Source of the DNA: Artemisia argyi
Taxonomy: Eukaryota > Streptophyta > Magnoliopsida > Asterales > Asteraceae
Direction: 5' to 3'
DNA length: 64,000 nt
Assembly (NCBI GenBank): GCA_030686995.1
Contig: JARVZY010002402.1
Coordinates: 310,001 to 374,000 of the forward strand
This document shows positions 33,828 to 46,535 of this stretch, in pieces (positions within the stretch are counted from its first letter, which is position 1; each line of letters begins with the position of its first letter). Both the position numbers and the translations under genes were made by a program. Under the pieces are notes generated by a model. That model searched no databases. It had not been told where the DNA came from and worked only from the letters and a program-made list of their open reading frames with translations.

Positions 33828-35315
33828 TTATCTTCTTCTTCTTAACTCTCTATCAGCTCTCACACTTTGATCATAAATCCTTTGTAGCAAATCATCAATG
33901 ACTTCAGTTCTTTCCCAACACCTAAGCTTCACAGTTCTCATCACATCCAATACTCCAGCTCTCAATGGATATTCTTTCTCAACCAGCATAAAGACATCAA
34001 CTCCATCTTGAGTAGAAACATGATGCACATAACTTGAATCATAGAATTTCCACAAGGTTCTTTGATCATGAGCTTCAAATCTCCAATATCTATCACTTGG
34101 ATCAGGTTCATATAATCTTCTGAAGTGAACCCATAACTCTTTAGCCTTGACATCAACAAGTTCATCCTTCTTAAACTGATCTTGAACAATTTTCCACAAA
34201 GTATCCAAATCTTCTCTATCACAAGATCTAACGATATCTTCAAAATCTCTGCAAATACTTGTGACACTTCCAGTTCTGATGATCTTCCAAGCTACACCAA
34301 AACTATTAAAAAAGATTTCCCAACCAACTACTGGATATTTTGCTTGTAGAGGTTCAATGTTAAGTACATCAGTTTCTATGAACAACATGTTTGTAACTTG
34401 CTCTTCAGTCAACTTGCTAGGACCTTCTTCTTCTTGAGATGATTTCTGAGTCTTCAACTTCTTTGCTTCTTTTGATTCAAGACTTACTCCAGTCCTTTTT
34501 ATCTTCATAGATAATGGTTCTTGATCCATTGGAATGAATTTACTATCTTGTCTTTTGATTCTGTAGTAAATACCTTCAATCTGATCATGTGACATTCCTT
34601 TGAATTGACCCATCTTCATATTACCAACATGACAACAAAAAGTCTTCATCTCAGAGATAATCTGTGCCTTTGTAAGTTTCCTTGGCTTCTTTTGACCTTT
34701 TCTAACATCCCCAATGATTTGATCAAGAGCCTGCTGATTCTTCATTAGAATGAAATCTTTAAGTTGAGCAGACCTTTGTTCTTCATCCAAGGTTGTATTC
34801 GCAATCAATTCAATAGCCTTCTTCCTAATTATTTGATCATTGTTAATCAAATAATCAATCTCTTCTTCTGTAGGCACATAGGTAAACACTGGAGGTTTCT
34901 CATGCATGACAGTTGGTGAGACACTTGATATAGGTTCTGCCATAACAGCTTCAAGTTTATCCAACCTAGTTGCTTCCATAAAACTAGCAACTTCATCTTC
35001 TTTAAGCTTTTTCTTTCTTTCATACTCTTTAGCTTGTTGTTGCTCTGCTAACCTTGCATCAAAATCAATCTGAGCTTGTTCATACTTAGAAATCTTTCTT
35101 GACTCTTGATCTGAAGCAATTACAATAGCCTTTCCTTTAACTAATCTTCTTCTGGCAGCTTCTTCCTCTGCAGTGGTAATTTCTTGACTAGCAGTGGGAA
35201 CATTTTCACTTGCAGTGGTAATTTCTTGATCAGTGGGAACTTGTTCTGCTTCAGTGGAAATTGGTTGAGCAGTTCCAACTAAATCATCAAAGTTAAAACC
35301 TGTATCAGCATCCAT
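33828..35315 (-). CDS. Copia extra ORF, C-terminal half (495 codons)
   Basis: Follows the ORF at 35319-36815 in the same reading frame, separated by one TAA and one Asp codon, so the two are probably halves of one ~995-residue protein. Residues 15-60 hold a Thr/Ala/Glu-rich stretch with a 7-residue period, encoded by the 21-bp GCAGTGG repeat. A charged coiled coil follows at 60-110. The last 170 residues (YPVVGWEIFFNSFGVAWK, then DREDLDTLWKIVQDQFKK and VHHVSTQDGVDVFMLVEKEY) match the conserved end of extra ORFs found after pol in composite copia elements, sometimes labelled synaptobrevin-like in databases. The function is unknown; its place resembles that of env-like ORFs, but I see no signal peptide or membrane anchor here. 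Confidence 0.75.
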   Translation of the reverse strand: MDADTGFNFDDLVGTAQPISTEAEQVPTDQEITTASENVPTASQEITTAEEEAARRRLVKGKAIVIASDQESRKISKYEQAQIDFDARLAEQQQAKEYERKKKLKEDEVASFMEATRLDKLEAVMAEPISSVSPTVMHEKPPVFTYVPTEEEIDYLINNDQIIRKKAIELIANTTLDEEQRSAQLKDFILMKNQQALDQIIGDVRKGQKKPRKLTKAQIISEMKTFCCHVGNMKMGQFKGMSHDQIEGIYYRIKRQDSKFIPMDQEPLSMKIKRTGVSLESKEAKKLKTQKSSQEEEGPSKLTEEQVTNMLFIETDVLNIEPLQAKYPVVGWEIFFNSFGVAWKIIRTGSVTSICRDFEDIVRSCDREDLDTLWKIVQDQFKKDELVDVKAKELWVHFRRLYEPDPSDRYWRFEAHDQRTLWKFYDSSYVHHVSTQDGVDVFMLVEKEYPLRAGVLDVMRTVKLRCWERTEVIDDLLQRIYDQSVRADRELRRRR

Positions 35316-35318
35316 ATC

Positions 35319-36815
35319 TTAAAAATCCAATTTCCTCCCCTCAGTCTCAGCATCATCATCTTTTGCTAGAGCATCATCAGAATTACTTAGCTCAGCAAAA
35401 TCTTTATCAAAAGTTTTACTCCTCCCCTTAAGCTCTGCATCTATTTTCCTCCCCTGTTTGGAAGAATCTCCCAAAACTTTACTAGAATTTGCAGAAAACT
35501 CATCTGAAGGTGAAGATGATGATAATACAACCTGAGATCTTTTCTTCTTGAGATTCTCAACTTCATTCTGCAATTTGTGAATCTCATCCTTCAATGTCTT
35601 CAGCTCTGTGGCATGTTGTTCTTTAATCTGTGCCAGGTCTTTCTCCAGAGCTTGAACCTGCTTGACTAATTTGGTACAAATATCCATCAATTCATTTTGT
35701 TGCACACTGCCTTCATCACTTCCAACTGTGTAACCTGCTGGGAGAGGTGAATCATGAGGCATTGATTCAGGCTCTTCCCTAGTTGGACTAGGATTAAGCC
35801 TTGAACCACCACTGCTTGTTCCTAAACCAAATGGCTCAGCAACATGCAATGTTGAGATGAGAGAAGTTGGCTGTTTAGACCTTCTCTCATAAGTGTGAGT
35901 GACTGCAGGGGTATGTTGAATTGGTGGAACAACAATAGTGGGTGTGTTTTGAGATGCAACTGGGATTGATGCATTCTCACCCTGTACTTGAGAAAGTTTA
36001 GCAAGCATTTGAGGGAAAAGTGGATGAACCTGCCCATTCCAAAGTTCTGAAGCCTTAGACATATTTTGAAAAACTTTTGGCTTAAGAGTGGAAGGTTCAT
36101 AAATTCTTTTGTGAGGTCGCAGTTGAAACTCATTTAACACTGCTTGCACCAACCTTGGATACATCAAAAATTTATATTGACTCTTTACATTGCCTTTCAT
36201 ATTATTGAAAATAAACTTTGAAAAACTGAAAGTCCTATTTGTTGCCAAACAAACCAAAGGATAAGCCATGGTTGATGCAAATTGTTCATAAGAAGTTTTC
36301 TTAGGACTTAGGCAATGTAAAAGAGTATGAATTAAAAATCTCCAATGGGGACAAAAACATCCTTTTCTAAAAGTAACTTTTTGTTCAGATGTATCATACC
36401 CCATTAAAGCAATATTGGCAAAAATATCTGAATTAGGTAATGTTATGATACCATTGAGATCATCCAATTGGAGAATTCTCCTCAAGGATGACTCAGTAAC
36501 ATCAATAGTTACCCCATCAACTGTGGCTCTTAGAGCATCCACAGATTCTTGTGTGTCTCCCTGTTCAAGAGTTATGAACTCCACAGTGTTCCAGAACTGT
36601 TTGATATGAGAGACATAGATTGTGGGATTAATAGTTAAGGCATACCTTATGTGAGTTGAGTTTAGAAAATCCATAATCTGATGAAAAACAGGGCCACTCT
36701 TCTCATTCGACTTTTGTAAGTAGGCCACTTGGTTGTGCTCCTCGACAAAGTTTAGAATAGCCATGATATTTGTGAAAAAGAGAATGAAAGTGTTAGTAAT
36801 CAAGATAAAAATCAA
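35319..36815 (-). CDS. Copia extra ORF, N-terminal half (498 codons)
   Basis: The likely functional start is an internal Met near codon 18 (MAILNFVEEHNQVAYL), because the first residues are a hydrophobic run from leader sequence. Residues 40-240 form a conserved domain with FWNTVEFITLEQGD, RKGCFCPHWRFLIHTLLHCL and TNRTFSFSKFIFNNM. The middle is Pro/Ser-rich. Residues ~370-430 are a coiled coil (ALEKDLAQIKEQHATELK), followed by Ser/acidic segments. It ends at a TAA at 35319-35321 that is in frame with the next ORF, so this stop is either a nonsense mutation or a readthrough stop. Retrotransposon role unknown. Confidence 0.75.
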   Translation of the reverse strand: MIFILITNTFILFFTNIMAILNFVEEHNQVAYLQKSNEKSGPVFHQIMDFLNSTHIRYALTINPTIYVSHIKQFWNTVEFITLEQGDTQESVDALRATVDGVTIDVTESSLRRILQLDDLNGIITLPNSDIFANIALMGYDTSEQKVTFRKGCFCPHWRFLIHTLLHCLSPKKTSYEQFASTMAYPLVCLATNRTFSFSKFIFNNMKGNVKSQYKFLMYPRLVQAVLNEFQLRPHKRIYEPSTLKPKVFQNMSKASELWNGQVHPLFPQMLAKLSQVQGENASIPVASQNTPTIVVPPIQHTPAVTHTYERRSKQPTSLISTLHVAEPFGLGTSSGGSRLNPSPTREEPESMPHDSPLPAGYTVGSDEGSVQQNELMDICTKLVKQVQALEKDLAQIKEQHATELKTLKDEIHKLQNEVENLKKKRSQVVLSSSSPSDEFSANSSKVLGDSSKQGRKIDAELKGRSKTFDKDFAELSNSDDALAKDDDAETEGRKLDF

Positions 36816-37606
36816 GCCGTATGATAATGAATTTATACTAATAGGGTTTGAGGAGGTTGCGCAATGTGAATTATCTTTAGAAAGAATTATCTTTGGAAAA
36901 AGAATAATTTATAATAAGTAAGTAGATAATTCACAAAAGATTTTACCCTATTAATAAGGAATGACGGTTATTTTTACAACGGCTAGTAAAAAATAGATTA
37001 CTGACACAACAGTTGTAACGGCTAGTCATCAGTGGAAAAATTACTCTTGCAGTGGTAACTGATGAACTAGCAGTGGTAAAATTTTCACAAAAATATCAAA
37101 GAGCAGTGGTTAATAAAACATGAACATTTGCTGCTCTTATCATACTTTTTAGCAAACTACCAGCTATTAACGGATTTGATATGTCTTTACCATTAGCCGT
37201 TTGCTATGGACTAGCCAACTCTTGATCACATGGATGTATGGTGAGTTGATAACCTAGTTTTTGGTAAACTATCAACCATAAACGGATTTGATAAGTCTTT
37301 ACCAGTAGCCATTTGCTCTGGACTAGTTGATTCTTATGTTGATTAGACATGGTGAATCAATAACCATTTGTTGTGTGTCTATGATACACACCTTATTACT
37401 CCAATGACTCCAATAATATGGGTTGTATTGCATCAACTCAACTTAACCCATAAAACTTAACTCAAAGTAACTTTTTAACCAAGTTACTATTCACAAAAAT
37501 ATCTTCCAAAAGTCAACCCGATAATAACCAAATTTACTCCTCCAACCTACCAAAACAAGTAGGAGTAAATATCCTTCATTAATTAGAATTCGACCTTGAC
37601 TTTGCA
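36816..37606. other. Region between extra ORF and antisense gene
   Basis: Lies between the start of the minus-strand extra ORF and the plus-strand antisense gene, so it probably contains the leaders of both. It has four GCAGTGG/TCAGTGG-type motifs (about 37029, 37050, 37070, 37112) and two ~70-bp related blocks with gccgtttgct/gccatttgct and ttgatatgtctttacc (about 37160-37215 and 37265-37320). Confidence 0.6.
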
Positions 37607-37614
37607 TATAAAAG
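37607..37614 (+). promoter_or_regulatory. TATA box of the antisense gene
   Basis: tataaaag followed by ggggct, 74 bp before the ATG at 37681. The spacing fits transcription starting near 37640 with a ~40-nt leader (aacaatcttcttcaataaac). Confidence 0.65.
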
Positions 37615-37680
37615 GGGGCTCAACATCTTTTATCTTTCATCAACAATCTTCTTCAATAAACACAAACCCTATACAGCATC

Positions 37681-38082
37681 ATGAGTTGGTTTCCACTTAT
37701 TTACATCTCCTCTGATGATTCTTCTGATGAGGAAATCAGCTACTACACAGATTCTGAAGAACTTTCTACTGGATGGAGTGGATATTTTCCACCAAAGTCT
37801 GCAACTGCCACATCTTCAAGCATGAAGCCAAATAAGAAGATATCAGCTGATCCTACTCCATCTCTTGAGTTTTATTCCAGCTCTTCATCAGATGATGACA
37901 ATGACCCAACTTTTGATCTTTCCAAGGAACTCCCAAAGGCCCTTACCACAGCATTGACATCTGCAATAAACAACATGAAGTGGCCAGCGTTTGTAGTCAA
38001 GCCTACTCAAGCACCAAGGCCTCCCAAGCAAGTTCTGGGACTTGCTTGTCCAAGGAAACAACTCTCTTTTGATGACAAGTGA
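37681..38082 (+). CDS. Antisense ORF inside the copia element (133 codons)
   Basis: Transcribed opposite to gag-pol and placed between RNase H and the extra ORF. It has a TATA box (37607), an ATG at 37681 and a poly(A) signal aataaa (38237-38242). The protein is acidic and Ser-rich at both 5-25 (ISSDDSSDEE) and about 60-80 (SSSSSDDDNDPTFDL), then has a short hydrophobic-amphipathic segment (ALTTALTSAINNMKWPAFVV) and a Pro/basic tail. After the TGA, 19 more codons continue in frame, Lys-rich (KKISKGKQQYEGKGKK), to a TAG at about 38140, so the ancestral protein may have been ~153 residues. No known domain recognised. Confidence 0.6.
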   Translation: MSWFPLIYISSDDSSDEEISYYTDSEELSTGWSGYFPPKSATATSSSMKPNKKISADPTPSLEFYSSSSSDDDNDPTFDLSKELPKALTTALTSAINNMKWPAFVVKPTQAPRPPKQVLGLACPRKQLSFDDK

Positions 38083-38236
38083 AAGAAAATTTCCAAAGGC
38101 AAGCAGCAGTATGAGGGAAAAGGAAAGAAACCCATGGAGTAGGTGTTAGGTTGTAGGTTCATGTCAGATATGATGGTTTTCTTGTCTAGGTGATAATGTT
38201 TTCATGATGGTTGTGATGTACTCTTGCTTAATAATC

Positions 38237-38242
38237 AATAAA
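38237..38242 (+). terminator. Poly(A) signal of the antisense gene
   Basis: aataaa preceded by TG-rich sequence (ggttgtgatgtactc), about 155 bp after the ORF stop; a usual plant 3' end arrangement. Confidence 0.5.
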
Positions 38243-38541
38243 AGTACTCTTCTGATCTTACTATTATCACCAATCCTTTCCACTGTTGTATGTTAATTAC
38301 CACTGTGCACTTGATAACTCTGCATACAAGTTAGTAGAAAACCATACATACAATACAAACAATATTAGTACCTAAAAAGTATCCTGCAACACTGAAAAGT
38401 ATTCAGACATCAAAAGTTTATGGATTGAGCATCCCAATACCTGTTACCAAGTATTGAAACCTACCCACATCAAGCCCTTTTGTTAATAAATCAGCATAAT
38501 TGTCATCAGTATGAATCTTGACAACATTAATAAGCTTTTTC

Positions 38542-39516
38542 TCAAAAATAATCTCTAATAAAGTGATGTCTAATTTCAATATGTTTAGTTTTAGTGTGTT
38601 GCACAGGATTTTTAATAATGCATATGGTACTACTATTGTCTATATAGATAATGGTGTTCATGAAATTGTACCCATAGTCCAATAATTGATTCTGAAGCCA
38701 AAGGATTTGAGCACAACAACTAGCAGCTGCAACATATTCTGCTTCAGTGGTTGAAGTAGCCACCATAGTTTGCTTTTTGCACTGCCATGACACCAATCTA
38801 CATCCAAGAAATTGACATCCTCCAGTAGTTGATCTTCTATCCAAACTTGCACCAGCATAGTCACTATCTGAGTATGTGATCAATTCCATTGGAGAGTCTC
38901 TTAGATACCATAATCCTAGATTAGGATAAGTCTTCAAGTATCTAAAAATCTTTTCCACTGCTGTCATATGTGATGTCTTTGGAGTCACTTGAAATCTTGC
39001 ACAAGCACATACAGCAAACATGATATCTGGCCTTGATGAAGTAAGATACATCAAGGAACCAATCATAGATCTATAAGTGTGAACATCAACATTAGCACCA
39101 CTTGCATTCTTCAACAATAAGTGAGTGGTCTTGTCAGCAGGGGTATTGGAAGATTTTGCATCAGTAAACTTGAACTTCTTAATAATCTCAGCCACATACT
39201 TGTCTTGGCTGATAAATATGCCTTCCTTACTCTGTTGTACTTGTAGCCCCAAAAAGAATGTAAGTTCTCCCATAGAACTCATTTGAAATTCAACTTTCAT
39301 TAGCTTCTCAAACTCTTTGCACATCTCTTGTTTAGTAGATCCAAAGATAATATCATCAACATATACTTGCACAAGTAGGATATCACCCTTGTCTTTCTTG
39401 ATGAACAAAGTTTGATCAATTTTACCTCTATGAAACCCATTATTCAATAAATACTTAGCTAAGGTTTCATACCATTTCCTTGGAGCCCGATGTAAGCCAT
39501 AAAGAGCCTTAACCAC
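38542..39516 (-). pseudogene. Copia RT C-terminal part and RNase H
   Basis: Open for 324 codons. It holds the RT active site YVDD (VQVYVDDIIFGS, near residue 53), GELTFFLGLQV and the RNase H block (YSDSDYAGASLDRRSTTGG, TEAEYVAAASCCAQILW, HIEIRHHFIRD). It is in a different frame from the upstream RT part at 39459-40286; the shift lies near 39590. A stop at 38542 results from one extra T in a T run; beyond it the normal RNase H end (HTDDNYADLLTKGLD) is readable to about 38425. Confidence 0.92.
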
Positions 39517-40286
39517 TTTGTAAACTTTATTTGGGTGTTGAGGATCTTCAAAGCCTGGAGGTTGAGAGACATATACCTCCTCACAATAGTTCCATACAGA
39601 AAGGCACTCTTAACATCCATTTGATAGACTGTAAAGCCCATAAATGATGCATAGGCTAAGAACAATCTAATAGCCTCAATCCTTGCAACAGGAGCAAACA
39701 CTTCTTCATAATCAATACCCTCCTCTTGAGTGTATCCTTGAGCAACCAATCTAGCTTTGTTCCTGATTACAATGCCTCTTTCATCTTTCTTATTTCTGAA
39801 AACCCATTTAGTACCAATGACCTTCATACCATCAGGCAAGTCACAAAGAACCCAAACCTTTTGAAGTTTAAACTGCAACAACTCTTCTTGCATAGCTTCA
39901 ACCCAGCTAGATTCTCCTAGAGCCATATATACATTCTTAGGCTCCACCTGTGAGAGAAAGCAGAAAAACAAACACTCATTCTTCTTGCTATGTTTCTTGG
40001 ACTCATATACTTCACTTATGAACCCATGAATATCATCTTTCTTTGTCTGTCTTCTAGTCTTCACACCTGATTGAAGTTCACCAATAACATTATCAAGTGG
40101 ATGCACTTTGTGAATGGTAGACTGTGATGTGCTAGGAATATCATATGTTGTAGGCATGTTTGAGATCTCTACATCATCACTTGGTGATTCCCGAGAAGTA
40201 TTATCCACATTTAGACTTACAGTGGAAACTTCTGGTGTAGCAGTGGGAATTGAGTTACCACTGCTAGTAGGAATTTCTTTATTCAC
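39459..40286 (-). pseudogene. Copia RT, N-terminal part
   Basis: Encodes a Ser/Thr-rich linker, then the RVT_2 start ([59 protein letters not shown]). After residue ~230 the frame shifts. It is joined in frame across the gypsy insertion to the codons at 49626-49874 (the insertion plus 5-bp duplication is 9396 bp, divisible by three). Confidence 0.92.
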
Positions 40287-40288
40287 AC

Positions 40289-43470
<3,182 letters not shown>

Positions 43471-43489
43471 GATTGGTATCAGAGCTTTG
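43471..43489 (+). other. Gypsy primer-binding site
   Basis: gattggtatcagagctttg begins at the base after the LTR; TGGTATCAGAGC complements the 3' end of initiator tRNA-Met. Confidence 0.9.
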
Positions 43490-44428
43490 GCTATAGCGAA
43501 CTAAGTGTTTTTAAAACCTAGACTATAGCTACTTTTACGAAAAACTTAACCCTATGACCGTCACGTGCCTGCCTGCCAAGATGATGCCTCACTTGTGGTT
43601 TGTTGCTAACTTAGGTGATGAAATTTGTGTCTCATTATCTGGTATATTATATTCACTTATTCTAGTTGATTGCTATCATTGTCTTTCATATGAGCATGTT
43701 CACGTATCGTATATGTCACCGCATTATGTTTTCCATGCATAGTTTCATCCTTCGACCTCGAGTTGGTCACTTGCTTTTGTCTTTCAGAACGTCTTGGTAT
43801 TTGTGAAGGACATAGTATTAGTATAACTAAGCTGAGTATTTCAAAATTCATGGAACCTCGGTGGAAGATAGACTGGTCATCTATATTCAACCCGGGATAG
43901 TGAGATATAGGCTGACCACCTATGTCTGACTCAGAGATGAATTTTGCAACACTGAGAATGGTTATAATAAAATTTGGTCTGGATTAAATTCTCTACCCAA
44001 TTTCCAAATGTTTCATTCATGTCTGCGTACTTACTTTCATCACAATCTCATTATGTCGCAGCTGTCACAGTCTTTTCCCTTCTCACCATTATTATCATTC
44101 CTCTTCCCCATATATAAAAGGAATTAGCTTACACTCTATAGATTCCTATGTCACTCATCACTCATTACTCCCAATATTGATAAGTGGATATTATCAATGA
44201 CCTCCCTAGGAAAGACTTCCCATACCATATATAAGGAGGATCCTTAGGTACATTATGACCATTTAAAACTCAACGGAAATCTCAAGATATCACCAAAACC
44301 ACTCGAACCATGTCAACTCGTCATATCGCAACATCAACCTTTCATTCTACGATAACCCACTCTCGAACATCTACTACTAGGAAACGTCTTAATTATGTCT
44401 CACCCTTCTTTTCTCGTTTTGAAGAGCC

Positions 44429-45520
44429 ATGCCGCCAAGGAAAGTTAAAGCTACTCCAACTATGACACCTGTTGCTATTCGGAAATTGGTTAAGGATAGT
44501 ATCGCCGAAGCTCTAGAGATCGAGAGAGCTGAGGTAGCTGCAAGGGCTGCTGAGGTCGCTTTACAGACAGGGACAGATGGACAATCCGATAATAAGCGCG
44601 AATGTACTTGGAAAAATTTTAAGATTAGTGATCCCATCAAGTTTAAGGGCACTGAAGGAGCGGTTGCTTTGATTCGCTGGTTCGAAAAGACTGAGAACGT
44701 GTTTCTCATGTGTAACTGTCCTGATGGCAGCAAGGTAAAATTCGCTACTGGTATGCTTTTGGATGAAGCTATGTCATGGTGGAATTCTTATGCTCAACCG
44801 ATAGGTATGGAAAATGCCTACAAGCTCACCTGGGAGCAATTCAAGAAATTGATGACTGAGAAGTTTTGCCCTCGTACTGAGGTGCAGAAGTTGGAAACAG
44901 AATTCTATGAGCTGGTGACTAAAGGTGATGACATCGAGACCTACTTCAGGAAGTTTCAAGAGTTGGCTGCACTATGCCCAACTATGGTTTCAGATAATGA
45001 AAAGCTGCTAGAAAAATTCATCGGTGGACTACCGCGCAACATCAGTGGGAACGTAATTGCTTCTAAATCAGACACACTGGAGGAAGCTATCAGAATGTCT
45101 CAAAAGCTTATGGCTCAGGTGATGAAGCAAGAACCTACTGTCAACAACAACAACGAAAACAAGAGGAAAAGGGACGACAACCAAGGAGACGATCAAGTAT
45201 GGCAGCTAAACAAACAACATGAAGTGGTTAGGGCCTACGTTGTGAAGCCAAGTGAAAAGAAAGGTTACCAGGGTACTCTACCCAAATGCAACAAGTGTCA
45301 GAATCATCATAACCATGGACCTTGTCTTAATCCATGTGGCAACTGTAAGAAGGTTGGTCATGCGACTTGGAAATGCAAATTTCCAATCATTATCGGAGAT
45401 CAGAAACCCTCAGTGACATGTTTTGGCTGTGGAGAAATAGGGCATTACAGGAATGAATGCCCAAAACAAGGAAACCAAGAGAAAGGGAACCAAGGCGGAA
45501 GGGCTCGTGGGAGAGCCTAG
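44429..45520 (+). CDS. Ty3/gypsy Gag (capsid and two zinc knuckles)
   Basis: Intact, 363 codons, starting MPPRKVKATPTM after a ~960-bp leader. Residues 55-230 form a Retrotrans_gag domain (FKGTEGAVALIRWFEKTENV, WWNSYAQPIG, FCPRTEVQKLETEFYEL, FIGGLPRNISGNVIAS). Two Cys-rich motifs follow near residues 285-320 (CX2CX5HX3C-like, then CGNCKKVGHATWKC) and 330-343 (CFGCGEIGHYRNEC). Gag assembles the cytoplasmic particle and binds element RNA. It ends with a Gly/Arg-rich tail and a TAG, with no pol behind it. An intact gag in an element with no enzymes suggests the Gag is useful in cis or kept by chance because the element is young. Confidence 0.93.
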   Translation: MPPRKVKATPTMTPVAIRKLVKDSIAEALEIERAEVAARAAEVALQTGTDGQSDNKRECTWKNFKISDPIKFKGTEGAVALIRWFEKTENVFLMCNCPDGSKVKFATGMLLDEAMSWWNSYAQPIGMENAYKLTWEQFKKLMTEKFCPRTEVQKLETEFYELVTKGDDIETYFRKFQELAALCPTMVSDNEKLLEKFIGGLPRNISGNVIASKSDTLEEAIRMSQKLMAQVMKQEPTVNNNNENKRKRDDNQGDDQVWQLNKQHEVVRAYVVKPSEKKGYQGTLPKCNKCQNHHNHGPCLNPCGNCKKVGHATWKCKFPIIIGDQKPSVTCFGCGEIGHYRNECPKQGNQEKGNQGGRARGRA

Positions 45521-46535
45521 GTCATCGGAGGAGAAAATGGTCCACACATCAACAACGCTGAGGACGACACCAATGTTCAAGAACCAAGAACTTCTACCTT
45601 AAAAATAAACTAAAGCCTAAACTCTTTTGTGTTGTATTTCTTTTGTGTCTAATTCTACGTTCTATCGTATAAGTTTCATGTACTATTAACGAATTCCAAT
45701 CTAATGAATATTCTATCTTTTATCACCACAAGCTCCTAGCGATTTCATTAAGATTTCTTTGGAACCACACCACCTATCATCTGCAGACCAATGGTCAGGA
45801 AGTAGATAATGATTCACACATAGGGAGATATGCTCAGAGCATGAGTGATTGACTCTAGAAATGGTTGGACTAACCATTTTCCATAAATCAGATTCCTTTA
45901 TAACCATAGTTACCACACGAGCCTAGAGACTATACCATTTGAAGCACTCTATGGTCGAAGTGCCCCTATCCATTGGCGAATCCAAATTTGGAAAATCCTA
46001 ACTCACTAGTCTAGTAGGCATTCATGAAATAACCAGAAATTTCCTACAAGTCAAGAATCAATTACAAACTCTATAAGTTGTAAACCATTAAAACTTCAAA
46101 TTGGTAGCCAGATCATGTTGAAAGTTCTGCCTAGGAAAGGCATGATATTATTCGGAAAAATTTGGAAAGTTAAACCTGATATACACTGGACCACGTAATA
46201 TTTCAGACAGAGTAGGCCTAGTGGCCATCAGACTTGAGCCTTGTTAGAGAACAGTCGGATTACACAACTATGTTTCACCTATTCAAACCCCAGGAAATGA
46301 CTTTCAGATTAGTCACTTATGATTCCATTGGAAGGAATCCAACCCAATGACAAACCTAAACCTTGTAAGAGAACCACTAGAAATCATGGACTGTTAGGTC
46401 GAACGGTTGAAGCAGAGTCGAATTCCTATCGTGGAAGTTCGCTGAAATTCTCAATTATCACCATCTTTTCACCAATCACTCTAGAGACCAACACAAACTG
46501 AACTTCGGGACGAAGTTCCTGTTAGAAGGGAAGAC
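45521..46535 (+). pseudogene. Decayed gypsy integrase C-terminal remnant and 3' leader
   Basis: Pieces in shifting frames recall the end of a gypsy integrase: a Tyr-His-Leu-Gln-Thr-Asn-Gly-Gln block near 45780, a PFEALYGRSAP-like block near 45935-45965, a QIMLKVLPRKGMILFGK block near 46100-46160 and an IPLEGIQPNDKPKP block near 46322. No RT or protease part is present, so pol was removed by an internal deletion ending inside integrase. A purine-rich agaagggaagac (46524-46535) abuts the 3' LTR and can serve as polypurine tract. Confidence 0.7.

Noticed and set aside
33828..36815. Extra ORFs as a retroviral-type envelope gene
   Set aside because: Position fits, but I see no signal peptide, no transmembrane anchor and no fusion-like peptide in the conserved parts; kept as function unknown.
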